NCBI GenBank assembly: GCA_947459855.1
Contig: CANHFL010000090.1
Coordinates: 1-5,961 of the forward strand
Reading direction: 5' to 3'
From: Planctomycetaceae bacterium
Lineage (GTDB): Bacteria; Planctomycetota; Phycisphaerae; Phycisphaerales; SM1A02
DNA: 5,961 nucleotides
A program made the translations under genes and the position numbers. A model generated the notes under the pieces. The model had not been told where the DNA came from. It made no database searches and saw only the letters and a list, made by a program, of their open reading frames with translations. Within the stretch, counting starts at the first letter, position 1, and each line of letters begins with the position of its first letter. This document shows positions 1-4,949 of this stretch, piece by piece.

Positions 1-12
1 CCTGGCACGACT

Positions 13-42
13 GATCCAGCCCGGTGGCCACCGGGCTGGATC
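13..42. terminator. 30-bp perfect palindrome, possible transcript end of a gene left of the window
   Basis: The 15 bases from 13 to 27 are the exact reverse complement of 28 to 42, so the RNA can form a 13-bp GC-rich stem closed by a GGCC loop. No run of T follows on either strand, so it is not a classical intrinsic terminator. It lies before the first gene of the window, and the likeliest role is ending or protecting a transcript that comes from the left. A dimeric-protein binding site is the alternative. The palindrome is directly seen; its role is inferred. Confidence 0.45.
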
Positions 43-92
43 GCTGACCGGACTGCCGCAGGCTTCCCCCTGCCTCCCCGTTGCCGATCCGC

Positions 93-98
93 TATCGT
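93..98 (+). promoter_or_regulatory. Candidate -10 element TATCGT upstream of the first hypothetical gene
   Basis: TATCGT matches the bacterial -10 consensus at four of six positions and ends 12 nt before the ATG at 111. No convincing -35 box is present. The same hexamer occurs upstream of two other genes in this window in the correct orientation (see findings), which is the main reason for listing it. Confidence 0.3.
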
Positions 99-110
99 CC
101 ACGCCCTTCC

Positions 111-419
111 ATGCCCCGCAGGCAGTTCGTCATCCTCAGCAGGCAGCCCGCGGTCGACGGCGCCTTGGCGCCGATCGGCAGCCGTACGCAGGTCATCGAG
201 GGCCTGGCCCACTGCAACACGGCACCCGATGCGCCGGGCGGCGATGTCCTCTACGGACCGGGCGTCGAGTTCGAGCTGCCCCCCGGGCAGGACCCCGTGC
301 GTCAGATGCTGCTCTCGATCTCAGACGACGACATCGCCTGGGTCGTGATCATGCGCATCGCCCGTGAGTTCGGATGGAAGATCCTGGACCCGCAGACGGG
401 CCGCGAATTCCAGCCCTGA
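111..419 (+). CDS. Conserved-looking hypothetical protein, 102 aa
   Basis: Function is not recognised. The 102-residue product has no signal peptide or membrane segment, so it is probably cytoplasmic. The C-terminal half is the ordered part: a GPGVEFELPPGQDP stretch (residues 49-62), then a segment of alternating hydrophobic and acidic residues (LLSISDDDIAWVVIMRIARE, 67-86) that looks like a strand followed by a helix, then GWKILDPQTGREF (88-100). I recall short planctomycete hypotheticals with this ELPPGQDP and DIAW pattern, but this is memory, not a search. The ATG at 111 is preferred over a TTG at 81 because the ten extra residues are arginine- and proline-rich and look non-conserved. Neither start has a Shine-Dalgarno sequence. 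The gene stands alone, converging on the minus-strand pair that ends at 472. Confidence 0.75.
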   Translation: MPRRQFVILSRQPAVDGALAPIGSRTQVIEGLAHCNTAPDAPGGDVLYGPGVEFELPPGQDPVRQMLLSISDDDIAWVVIMRIAREFGWKILDPQTGREFQP

Positions 420-471
420 ACCTGAACCGCTCGCACCGGCGCCGGCCAAGGAGCACGGGTGCCCCGCGCGC
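420..471. other. Short convergent intergenic gap, no clear terminator
   Basis: This 52-bp gap separates the stop of the 102-aa gene from the stop of the minus-strand pair. It holds a 10-nt palindrome, CCGGCGCCGG at 436-445, and a small GCAC/GTGC repeat at 453-462. Neither has a usable loop and a T-run, so I call no terminator. Confidence 0.4.
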
Positions 472-858
472 TCAGTCAAGCTTCTCGGCGTCGATGCCGG
501 CGTGCTCGCCCGCCATGCGCTTCTCGACGTAGCGACGCACCCACGCCTCCCAGGTCTTGCCGGCCGCGGTGTCCTTGCCGCTGAACGCGATGCCGCGGAT
601 GGACTCGTACGGGATCGTGCGCTTCTCGCCGCCGCCCGGAAGCATCACGCGCACGACGCAGTCGCGCAGCGTGGCACCCGTACGTCGGTCGAAGATGTAG
701 CACTCGATCGCCTGGCCGTCGGCCAGCGTGAGGGTGACGTCGCCGCGGTAGTCGAACGCCGCATCGAAGGCGCGCTGGCGCTCGGCTGCGGGAACGGTGG
801 TCAGGTCGATGGCATCGCCCTGCACGGGGCGAGTATCCGGGGTGGTCATGGTGGTCAC
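472..858 (-). CDS. Hypothetical protein, 128 aa, second gene of a coupled pair
   Basis: The function is not known to me. Numbering from the GTG start, residues 37-59 (YRGDVTLTLADGQAIECYIF and following) read as two short beta strands around a DGQ turn, like the small barrel proteins of the Sm/SH3 type. Residues 82-118 (IPYESIRGIAFSGKDTAAGK, then TWEAWVRRY) look like a strand, a conserved-type loop and an amphipathic helix. I recall similar DTAAGK-plus-WEAW hypotheticals from planctomycetes, without a known function. No signal peptide is present. The GTG at 858 overlaps the stop of the upstream gene as GTGA, and AAGGA (complement of 865-869) lies 6 nt before it, the best Shine-Dalgarno seen in this window. 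That favours GTG over the ATG at 849, which would give 125 aa. Translational coupling with the upstream gene is expected. Confidence 0.78.
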   Translation of the reverse strand: MTTMTTPDTRPVQGDAIDLTTVPAAERQRAFDAAFDYRGDVTLTLADGQAIECYIFDRRTGATLRDCVVRVMLPGGGEKRTIPYESIRGIAFSGKDTAAGKTWEAWVRRYVEKRMAGEHAGIDAEKLD

Positions 859-1190
859 GGGGTGTCCTTGGGGTGCGTGCGGGCCGAGTGCCGGGCGGCA
901 TCGGCGGCATCGCAAAGCATGTCGTCCAGCTGCCGGATCAGCGCCCGGGTTTCCTCGACCGCCTCGTCCAGCGAGGTGCGGCCCGTCACGACCCGCATCG
1001 GATCGCGGCGGTTGCCGGCCACCAGTCGCTGGTCAAGCATCCGCTGTTCGGTCTCCAGGGACTCCAGGAGGGCCGTGGCGCGGCGCAGGGCCGCCAGGCG
1101 CGGGTCGTCGGCGGACAGAACACCCAGCGCCGCCGTCCCGACGAGACGAAGATCCACGCCGGCAGGAGCCGGAGGAGTCGTCGGGGACAT
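855..1190 (-). CDS. Small helical hypothetical protein, first gene of the coupled pair, about 111 aa
   Basis: No family is recognised. From the ATG at 1190 the product is 111 aa with a proline- and threonine-rich N-terminus. Two predicted helices follow: residues 31-58 (RLAALRRATALLESLETEQR and on), with leucines spaced as in a short coiled coil, and 72-100 (TSLDEAVEETRALIRQLDDM and on). Between them is a RRDPMRVVTGRT loop. It has no signal peptide or transmembrane segment and could be a small cytoplasmic helical hairpin. Its stop overlaps the GTG of the next gene by 4 nt, so the two are co-transcribed and may act together. The start is uncertain: in-frame ATGs at 1241, 1274 and 1295 are also open, the extra codons at least to 1241 keep a high GC third position, and no candidate has a clear ribosome-binding site. 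Confidence 0.65.
   Translation of the reverse strand: MSPTTPPAPAGVDLRLVGTAALGVLSADDPRLAALRRATALLESLETEQRMLDQRLVAGNRRDPMRVVTGRTSLDEAVEETRALIRQLDDMLCDAADAARHSARTHPKDTP
865..869 (-). promoter_or_regulatory. Shine-Dalgarno AAGGA that decides the GTG start at 858
   Basis: On the minus strand AAGGA is followed by six bases and then the GTG whose last two bases begin the upstream stop codon. The same motif is 15 nt from the alternative ATG at 849, too far for normal use. Most other genes here lack any such motif, so its presence at the internal gene of an operon fits translational coupling. Confidence 0.6.
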
Positions 1191-1400
1191 GGTGGCAACG
1201 GGGCCGGAGGCCTGGGTACGGGTCGTGTGGGCGGGATCCATCCTGCATGCCCGACGTTTCGGCCGGGGCTCCATCGTTCCGGGGCAGCCTTCCATGGCCA
1301 CCACGTCATCCTCGTACGATACCCGCAACCCCGCCAGACAGGCACAATCAGCCCGATAAGCAGTGGGCTTTCGTCGACTCCCCTTCCAAAACCCTCCACG
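1191..1400. promoter_or_regulatory. Divergent intergenic region between the hypothetical pair and galE
   Basis: This stretch of about 210 bp must hold the promoters of both divergent units. On the minus strand, TATCGT (complement of 1317-1322) is a candidate -10 for the hypothetical pair. For galE, candidates are TACGAT at 1315-1320, CACAAT at 1343-1348 and GATAAG at 1355-1360; each matches the -10 consensus at four of six positions and none has a good -35. A 5-bp stem, AGCCC at 1350-1354 with GGGCT at 1365-1369, is followed by TTCG but is too weak to call a terminator. The left part may belong to the upstream gene if it starts at 1241 or farther out. Confidence 0.35.
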
Positions 1401-2423
1401 ATGCGCGTCCTCGTCACCGGAGCCGCCGGCTACATCGGATCCCACGCGGCCCGGGCGCTGCTCCAGGACAGGGCCACGGCGGTGCTGGGCGTCGATTCGC
1501 TCGAGCGTGGGCATCCGGGCGCCGTGACGGCCCTCACTCGGCTTGGGGGCCCTCGGTTCGCCTTCAGCCAGCTTGACCTCCGCAACCACGCGGCGACCCG
1601 CGCGTGCGTGGCCGACTGGCGGCCGGACGTGGTGTTGCACTTCGCCGCGCTGGCACAGGTCGCGGAATCCGTCGCCTTCCCGGAGAGGTACGAGGCGTGC
1701 AACGTGGACGGCACGGCATCGGTGCTCGACGCGGCGGCCGCCGCCGGCGCGGCCGGGTTCGTGCTCTCGTCGACCGCGGCGGTGTACGGCGCACCGTCAC
1801 GGCTGCCCATCCGCGAGGACGATCCCTGCGCGCCCGTCAATCCGTACGGCCACAGCAAGCTACGCGCCGAGCGGCTGGTGGCCGCGGCGGCCGCCGGCAG
1901 CACGACGATGGCCTGCGCCGTGCTGCGCTACTTCAACGTCGCGGGTGCCGCGCCGGACGGCACCCTGGGCGAGGACCACCGCCCGGAGACGCACCTGATT
2001 CCGTGCGCGCTGCTGGCGGCAGCTGGCCGTGCCCCCGCACTCACGGTGCACGGACGCGACTGGCCGACGCCCGACGGCACCTGCGTCCGCGACTTCGTGC
2101 ATGTCGAGGACCTGGTGCGCGCGCACCTCGACGTCCTGGACGCGATGCAGCCGGGGGCGTGCGTCGTGGCGAACGTCGGCACGGGCACGGGCCACTCGGT
2201 GCGCCAGGTGATCGATGCGGTCGAGCGCGTGACGGGACGCACCGTGCCGCACACGGCCGGCCCCCGCCGGGCAGGCGATCCACCGGCGCTGGTCGCGGAC
2301 CCCGCGCACCTCCGCGCCATCACTCGATGGAGGCCCGAACACCACGGCCTCGACGGGATGATCGCCGACGCATGGCGCTGGATGCAGGCCAATCCCGCCG
2401 GATACGTCACAGGCCGAAGCTGA
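1401..2423 (+). CDS. galE: UDP-glucose 4-epimerase
   Basis: GalE interconverts UDP-glucose and UDP-galactose in the cytoplasm using tightly bound NAD+, linking galactose metabolism to the supply of sugar nucleotides for surface glycans. The 340-aa length matches the family (about 338 in E. coli). The product begins with the Rossmann dinucleotide-binding motif VTGAAGYIGSH (5-15), followed by HFAALAQVAES (80-90). The catalytic site is complete: T125 in LSSTAAVYG is at the Ser/Thr position, and Y149 with K153 form the YGHSK motif. RYFNVAGA (177-184), TCVRDFVHVEDL (227-238) and RRAGDP (289-294) are the usual substrate-side motifs. The ATG at 1401 sits immediately before the Rossmann motif, so the start is secure although no Shine-Dalgarno precedes it. 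The 3' end overlaps the convergent barrel gene by 17 bp. Related 4-epimerases acting on UDP-GlcNAc cannot be fully excluded from sequence alone. Confidence 0.94.
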   Translation: MRVLVTGAAGYIGSHAARALLQDRATAVLGVDSLERGHPGAVTALTRLGGPRFAFSQLDLRNHAATRACVADWRPDVVLHFAALAQVAESVAFPERYEACNVDGTASVLDAAAAAGAAGFVLSSTAAVYGAPSRLPIREDDPCAPVNPYGHSKLRAERLVAAAAAGSTTMACAVLRYFNVAGAAPDGTLGEDHRPETHLIPCALLAAAGRAPALTVHGRDWPTPDGTCVRDFVHVEDLVRAHLDVLDAMQPGACVVANVGTGTGHSVRQVIDAVERVTGRTVPHTAGPRRAGDPPALVADPAHLRAITRWRPEHHGLDGMIADAWRWMQANPAGYVTGRS

Positions 2424-3066
2424 GCCCCAGCCAGAGGCTGGTTCCGTTCATGCCGGGGTTGTTCGTCGACGTGCCGGCGTTCGAGATGTGGTACCAGCGC
2501 ACCCCGACGTAGAGCCGCGTGTCGTCGGTCAGCGCCAGCGTGCCGCCGACGCCCGCGCTCGGCGTGAAGTTGAACTGCGTGCCGCCCGAGGGCACGGGCG
2601 CGGTCGCCTCGAGCATGCCGATGCCGACGCCTGCGAAGAGCGACCAGCCGTCCTCCTGCACGAAGTGCCACCGCAGCTCGAAGTCGAAGCCGCCTGCGGC
2701 GGCATCCTCGCCCGGCTGCCAGATCGCGCTTCCCTGTCCGTAGATGGCCCACTCGACGTCGTCGGCGAAGAACCATGCGATGCCCACGCGTCCCTGCCCG
2801 ATGTCGAGGCCTGACCAGTCGCAGATCCAGTCGCCCTCGACGTTGATGCGCACCGTGTCGCGCGCCCCGAAGCGCTTCACGGCGGGCCGCGGCTGCGGGG
2901 CCGATGCGTCCGCGGGTGCGGTGGTGCCCGGGGAGGCGGGCGCAACCCCCGAGGCCTGCGCCGACTGCGGCAGCCCGACGAACGAGTCGAACGGCCCGGC
3001 CGCCATCGTGGGGGCCGCAGCGAGGAACGGAAGCACCAGGATGCCGAGGGACGCCATGCGTTGCAT
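2407..3066 (-). CDS. PagL/acyloxyacyl-hydrolase-like outer-membrane beta-barrel
   Basis: This is a 219-aa exported protein. Residues 1-23 form a signal peptide (a hydrophobic run GILVLPFLAAAPTMAA, with cleavage probably after MAA). A proline- and alanine-rich linker runs from about 35 to 63. The rest reads as alternating beta strands of an outer-membrane barrel, ending LWLGLSFGL. The key motif is RWYHISNAG (190-198), matching the His-x-Ser-Asn-Ala signature of lipid A 3-O-deacylase PagL, whose catalytic His and Ser would be H193 and S195. Twelve residues after the Ser, where Pseudomonas PagL has its third catalytic residue Glu, this protein has N207. The likely role is removal of an acyl chain from lipid A at the outer membrane, but a non-enzymatic barrel is possible. 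The start at 3066 includes a full signal peptide; an ATG at 3057 would also work. It converges on and overlaps galE. Confidence 0.76.
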   Translation of the reverse strand: MQRMASLGILVLPFLAAAPTMAAGPFDSFVGLPQSAQASGVAPASPGTTAPADASAPQPRPAVKRFGARDTVRINVEGDWICDWSGLDIGQGRVGIAWFFADDVEWAIYGQGSAIWQPGEDAAAGGFDFELRWHFVQEDGWSLFAGVGIGMLEATAPVPSGGTQFNFTPSAGVGGTLALTDDTRLYVGVRWYHISNAGTSTNNPGMNGTSLWLGLSFGL

Positions 3067-3072
3067 GTGCGC

Positions 3073-3078
3073 AGTATG
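3073..3078 (-). promoter_or_regulatory. Candidate -10 element CATACT for the PagL-like gene
   Basis: On the minus strand CATACT matches the -10 consensus at four of six positions and ends exactly 6 nt before the ATG at 3066. Transcription would then start at or next to the A of ATG, giving a leaderless mRNA, which fits the lack of a ribosome-binding site. The -35 position falls inside the hairpin at 3093-3126 and has only a weak match. Confidence 0.4.
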
Positions 3079-3085
3079 ACGACGC

Positions 3086-3126
3086 AAAAAGCGCGCCGTC
3101 GGACGCTCCGACACGTCCGACGGCGC
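3086..3126 (-). terminator. Strong hairpin plus T-run, minus-strand intrinsic terminator or attenuator
   Basis: Bases 3093-3105 (GCGCCGTCGGACG) and 3114-3126 are perfect reverse complements, giving a 13-bp GC-rich stem with an 8-nt loop. Read on the minus strand the stem is followed by GC and then five T (3090-3086), the layout of an intrinsic terminator. No T-run follows on the plus strand, so it is directional. It sits 20 nt upstream of the start codon of the PagL-like gene. It could stop read-through from the PEGA gene, which has no terminator of its own, or it could be a leader attenuator if that gene also has a promoter farther upstream. Confidence 0.72.
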
Positions 3127-3198
3127 AGGTTGGCGGCCCCGGAATTCACCGAGACCGCGAAGAAGCGGATGGCGCCCGGAAGGGCGAACAAAACACGG

Positions 3199-3204
3199 TA
3201 TCGT
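3199..3204 (+). promoter_or_regulatory. Candidate -10 element TATCGT upstream of the Nudix gene
   Basis: TATCGT in the context CGGTATCGTCGG lies 75 nt before the Nudix ATG, inside the otherwise featureless divergent gap 3067-3279. If used, the transcript would have a leader of about 70 nt. There is no good -35. The hexamer recurs before two other genes of the window. Confidence 0.28.
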
Positions 3205-3279
3205 CGGCCCGGAAGGCAGGGTCGACCATTCGGCCCGCATCCCCGGAAAAACCCTGAATTCCCAGCGTCCGAGCCGTTT

Positions 3280-3750
3280 ATGAGCGCCCCAGAGCCCATC
3301 CTCCAGATTGCCGTCGCGGCCATCCTGCGCATGGGCCCGGGCGGACCCGAGGTCCTGATCGCCCGCCGGCGGGCGGACGCGATCCGGGGCGGTCTCTGGG
3401 AACTGCCGGGCGGCAAGGCAGACCCGGGTGAGCCCCCCGCCGACGCGGCCCGCCGAGAGCTGGCCGAGGAGACCGGGATCTCGATCCCGGCCGGCACGGG
3501 CCATGTCCTGGGCAGCGTTGACCAGCATGACCCGCACCTGCCGGCGGAACGCCGCCTGCGGCTGACGCTGGTGGCCTTCGATGCACCGCGTGATGCCGAT
3601 GCGCGCCCGCTGGCCGCCGCGGAGTGCCGCTGGGAATCGGTCGACCGCCTGGATGCCTACGAGTGGCCCGCCGCGAACCGAAGGCTCAACGAGATCCTGC
3701 GGGCCCACGCTCGGGAGTGGCGACCGGGGCCGGGGCCGGCGTGCCCGTGA
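3280..3750 (+). CDS. MutT-type Nudix hydrolase
   Basis: This predicted cytoplasmic enzyme hydrolyses a nucleoside diphosphate linked to another group, most likely a (deoxy)nucleoside triphosphate to its monophosphate plus pyrophosphate. The 156-aa product has a perfect Nudix box, G-x5-E-x7-RE-L-x-EE-x-G-I, from G45 to I67, with metal-binding glutamates E60, E63 and E64. The lead-in GGLWELPGGK (37-46) resembles the GKWEFPGGK of E. coli MutT, and the late YEWPAANRRL (127-136) matches the C-terminal proline region of MutT/CTP-pyrophosphohydrolase relatives. This points to nucleotide-pool cleaning (8-oxo-dGTP or a modified pyrimidine nucleotide), though the substrate cannot be fixed from sequence. 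The ATG at 3280 gives the normal family length; an in-frame upstream extension to 3061 is basic, non-family sequence. The last 65 bp, a non-conserved tail, overlap the convergent lipoprotein gene. Confidence 0.92.
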   Translation: MSAPEPILQIAVAAILRMGPGGPEVLIARRRADAIRGGLWELPGGKADPGEPPADAARRELAEETGISIPAGTGHVLGSVDQHDPHLPAERRLRLTLVAFDAPRDADARPLAAAECRWESVDRLDAYEWPAANRRLNEILRAHAREWRPGPGPACP

Positions 3751-4189
3751 GGCCGCTCGGACGCGGCATCGTGCGCGCCGCCTCGCGCGCCGCCTTCGCG
3801 CGGTCCATCAGCCCCGCCTCGGCCTTCGCCTCGGGCACCATCTCGAAGTGCCAACGGTCCACGCGGCGCAGTTCCGCCGGGAACACCTCGGCCACCAGGT
3901 CGGCGCCGACGAAGTCCCAGACCGGCGCGTCGGTGCGGCCGCTGCCGATCACGGGGTCGTACCCGTCCAGGCGCAGGCGGACGTCGTAGGTGCCGTCGAA
4001 GGTGAACTCGACCGTTACGGGCGTGCGGCCGACCTCACGGCCGTTCAGCGTCAGCAGCGCGCCGGGCGGCGTCGAGGTGACCTCGATCTCGCGGCGCACG
4101 CAGCCGCACGCGAGCAGCGCGGCGGCCAGCACGAGGGCCGGGAACGCCGCACGCATCGCGGGGGACGGGCACGTGGGGCCGTGGGTCAT
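3686..4189 (-). CDS. PEGA-domain lipoprotein
   Basis: The 167-aa product begins with a lipoprotein signal: MRAAFPALVLAAALLACGC (12-30), with a lipid-carrying cysteine at C28 (LLAC) or C30. A PEGA domain follows (about 34-82): IEVTSTPPGALLTLNGREVG, RTPVTVEF, then DGTYDVRLRLDGYDP. Such domains are small beta modules common in surface and periplasmic proteins and probably bind other envelope parts. After a WDFVGADLVAEVFP segment (91-104) comes a charged helix and a low-complexity proline/alanine tail (141-167). It should sit in the inner or outer membrane facing the periplasm; partner and exact job are unknown. The ATG at 4189 is chosen because a -10-like hexamer lies 6 nt before it; an ATG at 4156 gives a shorter N-region (156 aa) and an equally good signal. 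It is divergent from lptB, and its 3' end overlaps the Nudix gene by 65 bp. Confidence 0.85.
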   Translation of the reverse strand: MTHGPTCPSPAMRAAFPALVLAAALLACGCVRREIEVTSTPPGALLTLNGREVGRTPVTVEFTFDGTYDVRLRLDGYDPVIGSGRTDAPVWDFVGADLVAEVFPAELRRVDRWHFEMVPEAKAEAGLMDRAKAAREAARTMPRPSGLTGTPAPAPVATPERGPAGSR

Positions 4190-4194
4190 GGCGC

Positions 4195-4209
4195 GAGTGT
4201 AATACACTC
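4195..4209. promoter_or_regulatory. Palindrome carrying two divergent -10 hexamers for lptB and the PEGA gene
   Basis: GAGTGTA-A-TACACTC is a perfect 7-bp inverted repeat around one A. On the plus strand TACACT (4203-4208) ends 6 nt before the lptB ATG at 4215. On the minus strand the identical TACACT (complement of 4196-4201) ends 6 nt before the PEGA ATG at 4189. TACACT matches the -10 consensus at four of six positions. The symmetry suggests two back-to-back promoters making leaderless mRNAs, or a shared operator. No convincing -35 is seen on either side. Confidence 0.55.
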
Positions 4210-4214
4210 CGGGA

Positions 4215-4949
4215 ATGGCACTCCTGGAAGCGACTGGCCTCGTCAAGAGCTACAACGGCCGCCGGGTCGTCGACGGCGTCGGCTTCACCGTCGAGGAGGG
4301 CCAGATCGTCGGCCTGCTGGGCCGCAACGGCGCCGGCAAGACGACCAGCTTCCGCATGACCATCGGCATGATCACGCCGGAGGCCGGCAAGGTGATGTTC
4401 GACGGGCGTGACGTGACCATGCTGCCCATGTACCGCCATGCCCTGGCAGGCATGGGCTACCTGGCGCAGGAGCCCAGCGTCTTCCAGCGCCTGACCTGCC
4501 TGGACAACCTGCTGGCGATCCTGGAGCTGCAGCCGATGACCAAGGCGGAGCGCATGCACCGCGCACACGAGCTGCTGGCGCAGTTCCACCTGGAGCACAA
4601 GGCCGGCGAGGAGGCGCGGACCTGCTCGGGCGGCGAGCGCCGCCGCCTGGAGATCGCGCGTGCGCTGATCAACCGACCGAAGCTCCTGATGCTGGACGAG
4701 CCCTTCGCGGCGGTCGACCCGCACACCGTCGAGGACCTGCAGAAGGAGGTCCGCGCGCTCACCGGCGAGGGCATCGCCGTGCTGGTCACCGACCACAACG
4801 TGCAGCAGACCCTCCGGATCTGCGACCGCGCCTACATCATCCACGAGGGGCGCAACCTGCGCGACGGCGACCCCCGCACGATCATCAACGACGAGGCCGT
4901 GCGCAACGCCTACCTGGCGTCCACGTTCCGCGGCGACGAGTTCGACTGA
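4215..4949 (+). CDS. lptB: LPS export ABC transporter ATP-binding protein LptB
   Basis: LptB is the cytoplasmic ATPase of the LptB2FG complex, which extracts lipopolysaccharide from the inner membrane and drives it through LptC/A to the outer membrane. The 244-aa length is typical. In order: Walker A GRNGAGKT (36-43), Q-loop Q85 in AQEPSVFQRLT, ABC signature CSGGERRRLEIARAL (137-151), Walker B KLLMLDEP with catalytic E162, D-loop FAAVDP (164-169), and switch H194 in TDHNVQQTL. The segments AQEPSVFQRLT, ERRRLEIARAL, DEPFAAVDPHTVEDLQ and DHNVQQTLRICDRAYI are the hallmarks that separate LptB from other ABC ATPases. The signature begins with C instead of the usual L, a mild variation. No Shine-Dalgarno precedes the ATG, in keeping with the leaderless promoter proposed at 4195-4209. 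The last 40 bp overlap the convergent dockerin-type gene. No lptF, lptG, lptA or lptC is in this window. Confidence 0.95.
   Translation: MALLEATGLVKSYNGRRVVDGVGFTVEEGQIVGLLGRNGAGKTTSFRMTIGMITPEAGKVMFDGRDVTMLPMYRHALAGMGYLAQEPSVFQRLTCLDNLLAILELQPMTKAERMHRAHELLAQFHLEHKAGEEARTCSGGERRRLEIARALINRPKLLMLDEPFAAVDPHTVEDLQKEVRALTGEGIAVLVTDHNVQQTLRICDRAYIIHEGRNLRDGDPRTIINDEAVRNAYLASTFRGDEFD

Noticed and set aside
364..1359. A 331-codon plus-strand open frame opposite the hypothetical pair
   Set aside because: The arginine/serine-rich composition changes character along its length, and it conflicts with the coupled minus-strand genes, which have a proper overlap and ribosome-binding site.
1350..1373. AGCCC/GGGCT stem followed by TTTCG upstream of galE
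   Set aside because: The stem is only 5 bp with a 10-nt loop and a very short T-run, too weak to call a terminator or attenuator.
873..1400. In-frame N-terminal extension of galE giving a 516-aa protein
   Set aside because: The Rossmann motif begins right after the ATG at 1401 and the family length is about 338. The extension lies antisense to the hypothetical pair and has no recognisable domain.
3141..3262. Inverted GGAATTCA (3141-3148) and TGAATTCC (3255-3262) flanking the Nudix leader
   Set aside because: The match is only 8 bp, does not extend on either side, and contains a common self-palindromic core, so chance is likely.
3061..3279. Upstream extension of the Nudix gene
   Set aside because: It would cover the terminator hairpin and add a basic non-family segment; the ATG at 3280 gives the normal length.
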